From Chimonanthus salicifolius (taxonomy: Eukaryota > Streptophyta > Magnoliopsida > Laurales > Calycanthaceae), in contig CM023540.1 in assembly GCA_013350335.1 (NCBI GenBank), forward strand, positions 20,775,828 through 20,839,827: a DNA stretch of 64,000 nucleotides, read 5' to 3'. This document shows, one piece after another, positions 48,970-60,164 of this stretch (position 1 is the first letter of the stretch; every line of letters starts with the position of its first letter). Made by a program: the position numbers and the translations under genes. Below the pieces are notes generated by a model that searched no databases, was not told the DNA's origin, and saw nothing but the letters and a program-made list of their open reading frames with translations.

Positions 48970-49885
48970 CTGCATAAATAAAAAAAAATGAGACAATGTT
49001 ATTTTTGTAAAGAAGAACAATCATATGTTATCATCCTGATGAGAGCTGAATTGATCCTGTGAAAATGCAATTCAGACCCCTTCACATGGCACATAGGATA
49101 CACCCAAAAAAAATCACTTTAGGACATGATTGTAGTTGTTTCTTAACCCAGAAAGGGACAATTTAAAGAAGAGATAGTATAATAAATTGTAAATCTACAT
49201 TCAATAGGAAATATTAGAAATTTGTTGAAAAACCAAGCCCAAGCTTAAGACCAATTGCGTGGGTGGTGTTTTGGACTGTCATTAAGGTCTTCAGTGTCAG
49301 ATTTTGCCTAAGCTAGATAATCTAGAGTATCTTGTTTTTGTTTTCATTCAGTTGGATATTTGTCAGTGATTTGTGCAGTTTTATCATTTCCCAAAAAATA
49401 TGCCCAATCCCATTGTTAGTGGTGGAGCAAAGGAATGCATTTAGAGGTTTCTATTATCGAGTTCCAACAACACTGACATTGATTCCCAAGTAAAAGAAAT
49501 CATGTTCTACCTTTCCTTTTTAAGAGAACTGTGTATCGGGGACATGGATTTTGAAGCATTTAAATGATAATCAAAACAATTATAAACTATTGAAGTTAGC
49601 AAAACAGACTGCATTATACCTACAAGCTTCATCAATTTAAGTTAGAACATATAGGAACAAATAAAAGTTTCGTTCTTAAGACGTAACTCTTAGCTTTTTT
49701 TTTTTTTGAGCGGTAAATGTAACTCTTAGCTATGTTGGTTGGTTTCTTATATACATTGCTCTTCCACCAAAAGATGAATCAAATCTGTCTTCTGGGCACC
49801 AAAAATCTCCTGTTTTCCAGAAGGAAAATGAACGGACTTCTGGTGAATTAGTGGTTTCCTGGTCAAAATTTCCAGACAGACTTAC

Positions 49886-49958
49886 ATAGCCATAGGTTGC
49901 ATTCTGTCTACAGTTACTAACACCCAAGGCAATGTCACCAACAGAACATAAACTTGTT
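49886..49958 (-). other. Candidate exon, gene unknown
   Basis: A minus-strand stretch between a pyrimidine-rich acceptor (tcaag) and a perfect TAT|GTAAGT donor. It encodes SLCSVGDIALGVSNCRQNAT and then YGY. A VPS13/VPS62-like SxGDIA pattern came to mind, but the match is too short to rely on. Confidence 0.3.
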
Positions 49959-50108
49959 CTTGACACCGAAAAAAAAAGGAAAAAGAAGAATAAAAAAACA
50001 GAACGTGAACAATTTGGAGTCCACTCAAACAAAATACTAATGCTCATTGCTATGCTATCTCCATTACCTTCAAACTGATAGATAAACTCAAGCTAGATTA
50101 CTTTGAAC

Positions 50109-50438
50109 TCATTCTCCAATTTCAATGTAGTAGATACATACAGCAAAAGCTAACCACATCAAAAACCACGAAACTGTAAGATGTCGAAGAATCGTCACTT
50201 CCCGCAGGGTTCTGAGAGCATCAATACGATTATCAAAGGCATTAGCTATCTTCTTAATTGCAACCTTTTCCTTTGTTTCCCAGTTCAAACCGGAGCAGAC
50301 GATGCCATAGGCTCCACTGCCGATGGAATTGATAGGCACATATTTGGTGTCGACCAGGAACTTAGTTTGACTCAAAGAATAGCAATGCTTCTCATGATTT
50401 CCGATCTCAAATGGCGAACGGTCCACCATCGTTTCCAT
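50109..50438 (-). pseudogene. Group-C MAP kinase, 5' coding exon (copy B)
   Basis: ATG at 50,438-50,436. The protein starts [20 protein letters not shown], has the glycine-rich loop GSGAYGIV (40-47), the VAIKK lysine (62) and continues to [19 protein letters not shown]. That is the usual N-lobe of plant group-C MAPKs (MPK1/2/7/14), which read [17 protein letters not shown]. Recognisable homology stops at RHL, near a weak possible donor at about 50,174. I found no downstream exon with HRDLKP, DFG or TxY in the next several kb. It is either a gene fragment or the first exon of a chimeric transcript. Confidence 0.75.
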
Positions 50439-50830
50439 TTATCTGCAGATCACCACAAACCCATTCACATTTTACATTAGGGTTTATGTTCATACGATAG
50501 AAAGAGGAGACAGAGACAGAGAGAGAGCGAGATGAGAGGGGTTCTGGGTTTGGAGAGAGAGAGAGAAAGAAATAAAGAAAACTGGAAAAACCCAAAGAAA
50601 GAGAGAGAGGGGTTTGGTTTTTACCTGGGATTTCAACAGCCGATGTAGAAGAGAATGGCTCTCGGCAGGAGAAGAAAGCGGCGGTGGAAGACTGCGGCGG
50701 CACCAACGAATGAAAGCAACAGAGATAAACGACAGAGAGAAAGGGCGGCCGAGGCAAATCCAGAGAGCAGAGAAAGAGAGAGAGAGAGAGAGAGAGAGGA
50801 GAGGAGAGAAGCGAAAGGGATCGCCTTTTC
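50439..50830 (-). promoter_or_regulatory. Leader of the MAPK fragment: 5' UTR exon and intron (copy B)
   Basis: As in copy A, a leader exon ends in CCCAG|GTAAAA (about 50,627; minus strand) and an intron runs to ctgcag just before the ATG. A GA-repeat run lies at about 50,771-50,801. The donor here (CAG) is stronger than in A (AAG). Confidence 0.45.
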
Positions 50831-51548
50831 TGTGTATTTTATTACGATCCTCTCAAACGGTCATAAGGTCAGATGCCTCTCATTGGCTCTTGAACATTAC
50901 GTGGCGAGTTGAGATTGGATTGTTTTGAAAGTTTAGCTGTCGTACCGTTGGAATTGCTTTCAAGCTGGATATCAATTTTCAAATTTAAAAATAAAATTGT
51001 TCCCACGCGAGTATTTCAATGTTACGTGCAATTTCTCTTTTTTGGATTTATCTTACTAAAACTCGCTCTTTGGTGGTTTCACCAAGGTTAATAAATGAGG
51101 TTTGAACCTGACACCTCCAAGTGGGAGGTAAGCATTGTAAATAATGAAAATATTCCCATAACGAAAGACTTAAATTGAAGTGAAGTCCCGAAAACATGGG
51201 TAGATTTAAAATTGAGACAGTAAATAGACACAATGAAATTATAAAACTTAATTATAATGGGCAGATTCATTAGGTGGCTTGACTTCAGATGTAAGATTTG
51301 TCCAGTTTGGCTTAAAACATTTTCATTAATAGAATCCTGAATGTCATTAATAGAGTCCTGAATGTTTGAGGAGACTTCTTTCAATAAAACTAGCATTCTC
51401 TTATAAGAAAGTTGAGAGATGAAAAATTGGCAAACAAAAATACCCCTCTCAATCATATCATGCCAAAATTAGCTCAATCACTATCCATCATAATCCACTC
51501 GCAAACAGTAGGATGTAGAAAGAAAAATAAGTTCTGAGCCAGACTTAC

Positions 51549-51604
51549 TGGTAATCAACCGCAGCCACCACAATGATTAGTACAGAATGAGTATCCACCT
51601 GATC
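51549..51604 (-). other. Candidate exon, gene unknown (copy B)
   Basis: Encodes DQVDTHSVLIIVVAAVDY between ttgatttcag and CCA|GTAAGT. Counterpart of 21,747-21,802, without the derived methionine. Confidence 0.35.
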
Positions 51605-51787
51605 CTGAAATCAAGATACCAAACAGAGTAATTATTATTCCAAAATAACTAGCAAATCTTTGAACTACGTAAGCCAGTAGGTTTGACAAAAGCAAAAAGC
51701 TCTATAATTTTAGCTTAAAGTTGAAATTCGATTTAGGTGGAAATCAAGAAACAAAAACTCCATTTATCAAGAAATCTATTTAGGTGG

Positions 51788-52382
51788 ATATCTGTGATAC
51801 CCTATCCCTCCCTTTCTTGAAGTTCCACATAGGTGGAAGAGAAAGGAAGGAGTGTGTTTATTAGAAAGCCACCCATATGTAACTTAGTGTGAAGCCTTTT
51901 GGATTGGGCCAGGTGGGCCCAAGAACAAAACCGTGCGGGTTCAAGCTTGTGTGCGAGGCCCAAAGCGGACAATATCACACTGAGTCAAGCCCTAAGTCCT
52001 GTGTGTTCGGGTCGGGTCGTTACAAATGGTATCAGGGCCGAGTTCAACACTCGGACTATGTGGGATTTCCTCCTTTCCTGCAGTTATTGAGCTAGACCGG
52101 ATCGAGCCGGGGACGGCTCGAGGCTTTAGGGGGGGTGATTGTGATACCCTATCCCTCCCTTTCTTGAAGTCCTACATCGGTGGGAGAGAAAGGCGAGAGT
52201 GGGTTTATTAGAAAGCCACCCACGTGTAACTTAGTATGAGGCCTTTTGGGCCGGGCCAGGTGGGCCCGAGCCCAAGAACAAAACCGTGCGAGTTTGAGCT
52301 TGTATGCAAGGCCCAAAGCAGACAATATCACACTGAGTCAAGCCCTAAGCCCTGTGTGTTCGGGTCGGGTCGTTACAATATC
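51788..52382. mobile_element. TRIM retrotransposon (terminal-repeat retrotransposon in miniature)
   Basis: Two direct terminal repeats, 51,793-52,024 (232 bp) and 52,140-52,377 (238 bp), both start TGTGATACCC and end GGTCGTTACA. The left one is followed by a primer-binding site, tggtatcagggcc (52,027-52,039), one base off the usual plant initiator-tRNA-Met site. The right one is preceded by a polypurine tract with seven G (52,128-52,139). A perfect 5-bp duplication, atatc, flanks the element (51,788-51,792 and 52,378-52,382). Only 115 bp lie between the repeats and no protein is encoded, so it must move with enzymes from elsewhere. Copy A has the empty site. Confidence 0.95.
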
Positions 52383-52900
52383 CATTTATCATTTTTAAAT
52401 AAACAAAAACTCACATGAAATCAAGAAAAACGGAAAAATCTGGAGACCCATTTATCATTTCTAATAAATAAAAAAGTGGGTTTCCTCTCTTGAGGCAATC
52501 AGATCCATGCGAACAACAACATTTAGAGAAAGAAAAGAGTTCCCGATTTGAGGAAACAAAGAGTTGGATAAAATAGATTCCCTGAATTATTTTAGATGGA
52601 AATCCATTTATCATTTCTAAAGAAATAAAAACTCACATAAAATCAAGAAAAATGGAAAGATCTGAAGACCCATTTATCATATCAAACAAAAATAAAGAAT
52701 TAGATTTCCCTTCTTGAGACAATAAAACCCCGTAAGAACAACAACATTTAAAGAAATAAGAAAAGGGTTTCCAATTTCAGGACACAAAGTTTGGATAAAA
52801 TGGATTCCCTAAATCTTTTTAGATGGAAATTCATTTATCGTTTGTGAAGAAACAAAAACTCACCTGAAATCAAGAAAAACGGAAAGATCTGGAGACCCAA
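52383..52900. repeat. Tandem ~220-bp units in a putative first intron (copy B)
   Basis: Counterpart of 21,983-22,500, with later units at about 52,595 and 52,822. The TRIM interrupts the first unit. The right-most unit retains the CAG|GTGAGT donor on the minus strand. Confidence 0.6.
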
Positions 52901-53010
52901 CTCTGAGAAATCGACGACCCAATGCAAAATTTTTGAGGATTCTGCTTGAATGGCGCTGAAATCCGACGGTCCAGGTCAGAATCCTTCTTGATTTTGAGAG
53001 AGACGTTACA
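52864..53010 (-). promoter_or_regulatory. Putative 5' UTR exon with first-intron donor (copy B)
   Basis: Counterpart of 22,471-22,620. It ends on the minus strand in gatttCAG|GTGAGT. Confidence 0.35.
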
Positions 53011-53473
53011 GAGTTAGAGAATAGAGAGAGGAGGAGTGTTAAAATTAAAAAAAAAAAAAGGAGAGGAGAGATTTGATTTTCGAAGTATTTCGAAGGATTT
53101 CTTAGCTGACGTGCTATTTTTTTTTTTTTTCCTTATTTTTGGATCTTCCTTTTTTGGTATATATTTATAATTTTTTATAAAATCATAATATTAAAAAGAT
53201 AAATGTGGGACAGACACCAAATTACATCTAAACAGTTTTGGGTGCAATCAATTATTTTTATTAAAAATGAGAATGGCTAATGGTCATGATCATAACAATA
53301 ATAATAATAATAGTAATATAGCACTTCATCACATATTAGAAACCCATAAATAAAAATCAATTAAAACTAACCATTTGACAACTACGCAGGGTTCCACCTT
53401 CCAAAATTTGATTTATGTTAAACTGATAAATGATAATTTATTGCATATTGTTATTTGCGTGTTATAATTTAAA

Positions 53474-55047
53474 AATATAAAATTACTATTCTTTCCTATA
53501 TTGATTTAGCAAATTTTTGCAGAGTGAAACTTGGGTTAGATTTTGACCCCACCTGTATGACTCGACTTGAAAAACAACTGGATGGGTTAAACATTTTTTA
53601 TATTAGGGGTGGATTGGGTTGGGTTGAAGGAATACAAATCCAATTTAAATTTTAGTCAAGTTGTGTTCGACCTTTAGAAAATTGACTGATCCAATTTGAC
53701 TTAATACCCCTTGACCTATGTAAATATTTTAATTTTTCATGAATACTTTTTATTATGATTAATTAATAATTATATTGTTAACCGATAAAACTTTATTTCT
53801 TTGTATTTTATATGTCTTTTTTCTCGAATATTAAATGTGTGAAATATTATTTCTATTAGAAAAGAAGAATTTTGTTTATTTGTTATTTTCTAGTCATTAA
53901 ATGTGTGGGGATTTTATTTTTTAAAAAGTGAAATATATTGATTTGGATTTATTAAAAAATCCTAAATCAATCTAAATTTGAGTTTTAAATCATGTTAGTT
54001 CGGGTTCTTGGGACATATTAGTGTCGAACTGAGCTACAAAATTCAATCTATTAAAATGGAAAATGCATCTGGTGAAGTGGAAAGATATGAACCTCCCAAT
54101 TGAAAATGGTGGTTTAGGTTTACAAACACAGTGGAGTGAAGGTGGTTCCATTTAGTTAAAATATGTTAGAAATTTTGAGAGATGAATTCTTTGTGAAAGA
54201 AATGTTTTAAAATTAAAATAATAGAAAGAGAAAAAAAAAAAAGGATGGTTCTAGATTTCCTGGTATGACCAAACAAGAAAGTAGAAACAGAGAAAAAAAA
54301 ACAAGAAAAAATGGAGAAAAATAATAATAGTTGATTTCAGTTTGAGGAGAAATCAAACCTCAAAAACAATACTTTTGGTTTTAATTCAAAGAGAAACTAC
54401 ACCTCTAAACTTTAATATCATGTAGTTAAAAGAATTTTTGCCTGATTCACATGTACATACCTTCTTAAGACTAGAGGTGAGCACATCGATTATATGTATC
54501 GGCCATACACACTATTTCTCAGCCGATATCATCGGTCTTTTAAAAAAAAGGTGGTGGGCCCGGGTCAATATCTCTGTCGATATCAGCCGAGATTTACGTT
54601 TTCAATTTTTTTTAAAAAAAATCGAGTTTTCTTTTGGATTATTTATTATTTTTTAATTCAAATAAAATAAAATAATAATAAAGTACCGATATTTGAAAAA
54701 GAAAGCAAAAGATAATTTTGTACTCCTGGTTGAGAGAGTATATTGTGTCTATGCAGAGATGAAAAACCCTCAAAAATAGCAAAAATGTTAAAGTAAAATA
54801 ATTATATTTCTTTAGCAAATTAAAGAAAAAATATTTTTTATTTAGGGTAACTCTTGTTGGTTGGTAGACCCTATAATATTGAAAGCTTTGCGACCAAAGA
54901 ACATTTTTAGACATTAAATTTAGCTCTTTCAAAATCAGCCGTGAAATAGATACCAATTAAAATGCATTTGAATTGAATGACTACTAATCACTTTAAGCCT
55001 TTTAATTTATGGTACATTTCAATTATATTTTTAATATAATGAAACCA
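53474..55047. other. AT-rich intergenic DNA, no gene seen
   Basis: Low-complexity AT-rich DNA with degenerate tracts. A short cgatat-rich stretch at about 54,485-54,600 has inverted symmetry. Open frames here are short and featureless. Confidence 0.6.
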
Positions 55048-55472
55048 GTGTTATCAGAACCGGACCAAACCGCGGTCGAACCCGTGGCTGCGGTTCGGTT
55101 CTGGTTAAGAACCCGCGGTTTTTTGCGATTTTTACTCACAAACCGTGAGCCGTAGACCGCAGCTCACAAATTTTGATTTTTTTTTTATTTTTTCCTTTCA
55201 AAATCATATTAGAAAATGTATATATTTCAAATATAAATGTTTATTATCATTTCTATCCTATATCTTCTACCGTTTTGATATATTATTCAGAGTTTAAATG
55301 TTATTTTTAATATTTATATTAATGTTATTGGTAAAAGAGAGCTTACTTAATTTTATACGTAATATTTATTTTAAAAAATTATTTGACCGGCTTTGACTGG
55401 TTTTGACCGCAGTTGAACCTAAAATGCCTTGAAGACGGTTCGTTAGACGGTCTGGTTCCGATAACATTGAGA
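55048..55472. mobile_element. MITE-like element with inverted ends
   Basis: The left end gtgttatcagaaccggacc is matched by the right end read on the minus strand (atgttatcggaaccagacc). The flanks share gaaacca (55,041-55,047 and 55,473-55,479), a 7-bp direct repeat. The 425-bp interior has further inverted matches (accgcggtc-like) and no coding frame. The superfamily is undetermined. Confidence 0.65.
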
Positions 55473-55571
55473 GAAACCAATGGCTTATCACATATCACAT
55501 ATAAAACTTGTAGCTTTTGTCACCATAACTAAGATAACAATTTTTGTTCCAGGACTCCCTCAAATATAATA

Positions 55572-55768
55572 CTCCATCCATCCCATTTATTGTCTCATTT
55601 GAAATATTTGTATTTTTTAAGGAACTCTCTATATAAGGCTAACACTCCATATGATCTCATTCATTTTCAACAAACTTTATACTACTCTAATATAAATGAG
55701 ACAACTATTTTAGACAATTCCAAAATCCATATAAGACAACTAATTTAGGACAAGAGAATAAGATTTAA
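55572..55768. mobile_element. Possible decayed Stowaway-like MITE
   Basis: The left end actccatccatcccattta resembles the common plant CTCCCTCCGTCCC terminal repeat. The right end (aatttaggacaagag) is only partly complementary, and no TA duplication is clear. Tentative. Confidence 0.35.
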
Positions 55769-56268
55769 TCTTCTTCTCACATGTGTCTCTCTCTTGATTC
55801 CACTTATTGACACCATTCACTGAGTATAGTCGGTTATCAATAAAAAAAAATAGACAAATGTTACATGTAAAATGAGCTCCAATTATACAACTAAGAAATA
55901 GATTTCATGAGTTACAATTATACAAATTTTTAGTCTAAAATTCAATTTAACCATCTGCTTTTATTGGTCAAAATCATTACATATCCTTAATTCAAGGACA
56001 CCTAGTGATTCTGACCACTACATCAAGTGGTTAAAAGTTGAATTTTAGACTGAAATTGTCCAATTGTAATTCATAAAGTTTTTTTTTTTTAATTTAAATG
56101 CCTTATTTTCATTTGTGATAAAAATTGAAAAAAAAAAAATAGACCCATTGTCCTTATGATGAAAATAATTGAATTAAATATATATATATAAGTTTCTATT
56201 ATTTTCTTGATATTTATTATATTTTTATTTTAAAATTTTTATGTCATCTTTTGCAAAATAGAATATTG
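55769..56268. other. AT-rich intergenic DNA, no gene seen
   Basis: AT-rich DNA with short A and TA runs. Nothing recognisable. Confidence 0.55.
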
Positions 56269-56550
56269 AAATGGTTAGTATGCCCAAAAGTTCTGCAAGC
56301 CATACTCGAACCAAGTCCCAATGAATTGGTTTTAGCTTTCAATCACAAGCCCCTTTTTAACGATCAAGGTGTCTATACCTCTTGGAGCACCCGACTAATC
56401 TTCGAGGCATGTGCAAGCGTTCCTACCCACATACACCGAATAACTCTACGGGGAGTGACCCTCTTGGAGTGGAGTAGAAATCGAACTCAGAACTCCTACT
56501 TTTTAAAACGGATTCGTCACCATCACTCTTACTCTTTTGGATTCACATGC
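56269..56550 (-). mobile_element. Possible SINE-like element
   Basis: Read on the minus strand it contains gagttcgatttc, like a pol-III box B, and gattagtcgggtgctcc, a type of sequence seen in plant SINE bodies. Box A and target duplications are not clear. The + strand frame over this stretch is not protein-like. Confidence 0.35.
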
Positions 56551-56626
56551 CCTTAAATTGAATTATTCACTGTATTTAAAGAGTGAAACCTGACAGCTCT
56601 TTATTCATTCAAGGCTAATGACAACT

Positions 56627-56628
<2 letters not shown>

Positions 56629-56657
<29 letters not shown>
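56629..56657. repeat. (CT)n microsatellite
   Basis: Uninterrupted CT dinucleotide run of about 29 bp. Confidence 0.95.
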
Positions 56658-56660
<3 letters not shown>

Positions 56661-57490
56661 CCAATAGATGGTAAAAGTGACCAACATTGGTGCTAGTTTC
56701 CTGAGAGGCATGGTGGCTAGGTGCTGAACAGTAGCCTTGTGCCCTGTTCTATACAAGTCGAGCATGGTTTATTCACTTGGGCAAAACTCTGAAGTGCTTA
56801 TCATTCAGGACCAACAGAAAACGGGGTATGTTCCCCCGTCTCTTTGGTCGTCAAATAGATGGTTGGGAACAAAATACAGCACTCTGCGGTCCCTCCTTTT
56901 AGAAAGCCTTTGTGATGTAGAACAGAGTCTGACCCAACCCGGCCGAACATCGAAAGCCCGGCCCAGTTATTTTATCTCTACCCAATGTCTTGGCCAATCA
57001 CCATCATCATCACAACCACCACAACCGGCACCACTGTTGTCATCAGCCACTTCCCCCTCTGGGCTCAGTTTTTGAGTTTTAATCTTCTATTCTACACTAT
57101 CAAAGACAATAAAATAGAAATTTAGGACCACTGAAGCAATGGTTTGGAAAGAAAGCCAAAACCTGAATGACTAGGATGCCAACCTACAAGGTGTCAAGCA
57201 AACCATAATGGTTTAATATAATTGCCTTGTTCCAAGGTATAAAACATTGGACTAGGTCTCTGATTCAAGAGGGACTATGTCCAAGTTGGACCTGGAACAG
57301 ATTGAATATCATTGTGAATGGTAAAAAAATCAAGCCCTCACTGATTCCAGAACTGTCTAGGCACTTTGGTATCCGCCAGGCCGAGTCAACTCAGCAACAA
57401 TCAATTTTTAAAACTTTCCTTGATGCCCAACCACCGTGCTTGCACCTCAGTAAGTCATAATTTTTCAATTATAGTGCAAAACCCATCTGC
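56658..57490. other. Downstream flank of the PPR gene, no gene seen
   Basis: Frames at 56,737-57,075 and 57,227-57,460 lack domain features and plausible splice context. It may hold the 3' UTR of the minus-strand PPR gene; no clear polyadenylation signal was picked out. Confidence 0.5.
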
Positions 57491-59562
57491 TTACCAATAA
57501 TCACCACATGAACAAATGCCATTCCCAAAATGATGAAATCGATTTGTATCCCTAAGAATGATCTCACGTTCAGTTATTTTTGAAATCAGTTTAGCAGCAT
57601 AATGGCAATCACCACATACCCGGAGGTTCTTGGTTATTCTAATTGGTGTGCCAGGACAGGTATTTATAAGCATGAAAGCAATTGCAAGTTTCTCACTGTG
57701 AACAACAAGATGAAATTCTTTATCCTCCTCTTCCACATCATGCAGAGCAAAATCTGTTTCAGCAACATAACCAGCCTCCTTCATCTTCCCAACTAAGATA
57801 CCCAACTCCTCATAAATTTCCTTGGATTGTGGATGTGACCTATCTCCAACAAGGAATGAATGCACTTTGCCATTAAGCTCAACATTGCTACAGCCCGGTG
57901 ATTTCTTGATTCCTTTGCTTTTCATGATGCTTCGTACAGACACAACATCTTCCCATCTACCCGCTTTAGCATAGATATTGGATAACAAAACATAATATGC
58001 AGCTTGTTTAGGAACCAACCTGAACAAGTGATCAGCAGCGACCAGCCCAATTGCCATATTAGAGTAAACCCGGCAAGCACCTAATAGAGCTCCCCACACT
58101 CTCTCATTTGGCTCTATTGGCATCTGCTCAATGAAATTATATGCTTCTTCGATGTGGCCTGATCGTCCTAAAAGATCAACCATGCAAGCATAGTGCTCTA
58201 TCCTCGGAATCATCTGATACTCATTGATCAAGAGATTAAAGAAGTATTGACCTTCTTGAAGTAAACCTGCATGGCTGCAGGCTGATAAAATAGAAACAAA
58301 GGCAATGCAATCTGGCTTTAAGCCAGTTTCTTGCATTTCCAAGAAGAGGGCCACTGCATCATGACCACGACCATGCATACCATATGCTGAAATAATTGAA
58401 GTCCAAGAAGCTACATCTCGCCCTTGCATACCGTTAAAAACTTCTCTAGCAGCTTTTAAGCAGCCCACATCTAGCATACATGTCAACCAAAGCATTTTCC
58501 AAGAATAGGTTTGGGCACATTTTCTTGCTTGAGATGCAATCATGCATACGCCTTCCCAGGGCTAGAGCTGAAAGATCCCCACATGCCGGAAGAAGGGTAG
58601 CAAAAGTGACTGCATCTGGTTCTATACCTTCAGCTTCCATTTGCAAAAAAAGTTCAACTGCCTCAGCAGTCATCGAATTGTTTACGTAGATGGCAGTGAT
58701 TGCATTCCAAGAAACCAAATCTTTGTGAGGCATGCTATCAAACATACTCCTTACAAACAACAGATTAACACATTCTGTACCCATCACAGCAGGCAAGATG
58801 CTTGCCAATGTACCCGCATCTGGATTTAAATTCCACAGCTTCATTTCTTTGCAGAACTCCAATGCCTTACTAAACTGACCATTTTGTGCATAGCATGCAA
58901 CCATTGAATTCCAAGTGACTACATCTCTACAAGCCATCTCAATGAAGATCCTATCTGCCTCCAGTAAACAATTGCATTTCCCATACATGGCAATGAGGGC
59001 ATTTTCAACAAACAGGTTGGAATTGAACCCGACTCTCACAATGATGGCATGAATTTGCACACCAGCCTGCAAATTCTCCATGCATGAACAAGCTTTCAAA
59101 ACACAAGGGAAGGTATAATGATCAGGTTGAATGCCATGTTTCAACATGTTAAGATAAACAAGCAGAGCATCGCAGTATAGATGATTGTTAACATAGCTTC
59201 TGATCATGGTGTTGAAGAGTACGGCACTTCTATGGGGAATACCATCAAACACTTGGCGGGCAATGATAGGTTCTCCACGCACTGCATACGCTCTCATCAG
59301 TTTGATTCCCAGAGATGAGTTGGAACAAAGATTGTGAACAATGATCTGCGAATGTAATCTCTTAAGCATTGTGATATTGGGTTGTTCTTCCAAGGCCCGA
59401 CTGAAGAAATCGGCATCTCTAATATTGATGGGGAATACCGTACAGCTTGAGTTAAGGGATAGAGAGACAATCTTTTTTGACTCCACAAAGAGAGAAGAAC
59501 CTTGGCCTAATTGCCCTGCGTGATTGAAACACAGCCCACCTTAGATGCACTATATTTTTCAT
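57491..59562 (-). CDS. PPR-DYW organelle RNA-editing factor, At3g49142-like, with two +1 frameshifts
   Basis: The protein is collinear with Arabidopsis At3g49142 from about LHSQIIVHNLCSNSSLG to the terminal DYW. Such proteins bind specific organelle RNAs through P, L and S repeats, and the DYW domain deaminates C to U. Seen here: many PPR motifs (VFDGIPHRSAVLFNTMIRSY, DVVTWNSMVACYAQNG, DLVSWNAITAIYVNN), E-type repeats after NERVWGALLGACRVY, a PG box (KKSPGCSNVE), the deaminase zinc motif HSEKLAIA with CGDCH, and a final CSCGDYW. Two breaks are visible: one extra C in CCC at 58,464-58,466 and one extra T in the T6 run at 59,473-59,478. Reading past both gives an ATG at 59,562 with an arginine-rich start (MKNIVHLRWAVFQSRR), a plausible organelle transit peptide, and about 689 residues, close to the family length. 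The gene has no introns. As written it is not translatable; either assembly errors or a young pseudogene. Confidence 0.9.
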
Positions 59563-60164
59563 CAATTTAAATTACACACTTGCACGCCCATTTCTAAGGA
59601 ACTAATTTAAAGTTCACTATCCACAGAGATGCAAATGTACCATTTTTTGACGCATTTTCAAGAAATAAGAAAAGAAATCCGTTTGGGTGGAAAGTCGCAG
59701 GCGTACAAGGACTTCCCGTCGGCAAGTAGTCGGGTCGAATTTCCTTACAAGGCACTGGATATCCAATGATTCACGGGATGTCAAAGAAAGTTGTCTGCAA
59801 CCCACATTTGACTTCGTCGCCTCTCAAACAAAGAAGAATACTTTGATTCATGGGAAGTATTCAATATCTGTTGTAGTCACCCAAAACCAAATCTAGCAAT
59901 CGTCATCAAGCCCACGTTCATCTTCACCAAAACGAGAGAAGAACAGATGAAGATGGAGTGGGTTCCTAGAATGTAGTTCATACTTCACTAATTTACTGTA
60001 GAAGATTTATTTAAGTCATTTATTAGTTCATTAAATTAATAGTTTAAATTTACTATTTAAATAAAATAAGTTAATTTTTTACTTAAATATATTTTATTTG
60101 TTTTGCGTAATTTATATACATAAATTAACTTAATAAATCTCACAATCTTTTGTATAATATATCA
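59563..60164. other. Upstream region of the PPR gene, no gene seen
   Basis: Should contain the PPR promoter and 5' UTR (minus strand). No confident TATA box was chosen. Short open frames on both strands at 59,617-59,896 have no recognisable family. Confidence 0.5.

Larger units (their letters stand above)
47540..50236. other. 2.7-kb segment retained in copy B and deleted from copy A
   Basis: Copy A joins gatgattgatcaaac directly to ggcattagctatc. In copy B these lie 2.7 kb apart, next to gatcaaac (47,530s) and tatcaaag (50,231-50,238). The shared atcaaa at both edges suggests a microhomology deletion in A. The segment holds two tandem repeats and two candidate exons, listed separately, and no complete gene. 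Confidence 0.75.
43043..53473. repeat. Segmental duplication, copy B
   Basis: Counterpart of copy A (15,315-23,061), in direct orientation and about 28-30 kb away. It is longer because it retains 2.7 kb at 47,540-50,236 and carries a TRIM insertion at 51,793-52,377. Confidence 0.88.

Noticed and set aside
50109..50438. A functional MAP kinase gene
   Set aside because: Only the N-lobe exon is present. No HRD, DFG or TxY exon was found downstream on the minus strand.
56251..56556. 101-codon + strand frame as a gene
   Set aside because: It overlaps a SINE-like stretch on the other strand and has no family resemblance.
56737..57075. 112-codon + strand frame as a gene
   Set aside because: No domain, no splice context and no homologue recognised. 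It lies in the 3' flank of the PPR gene.
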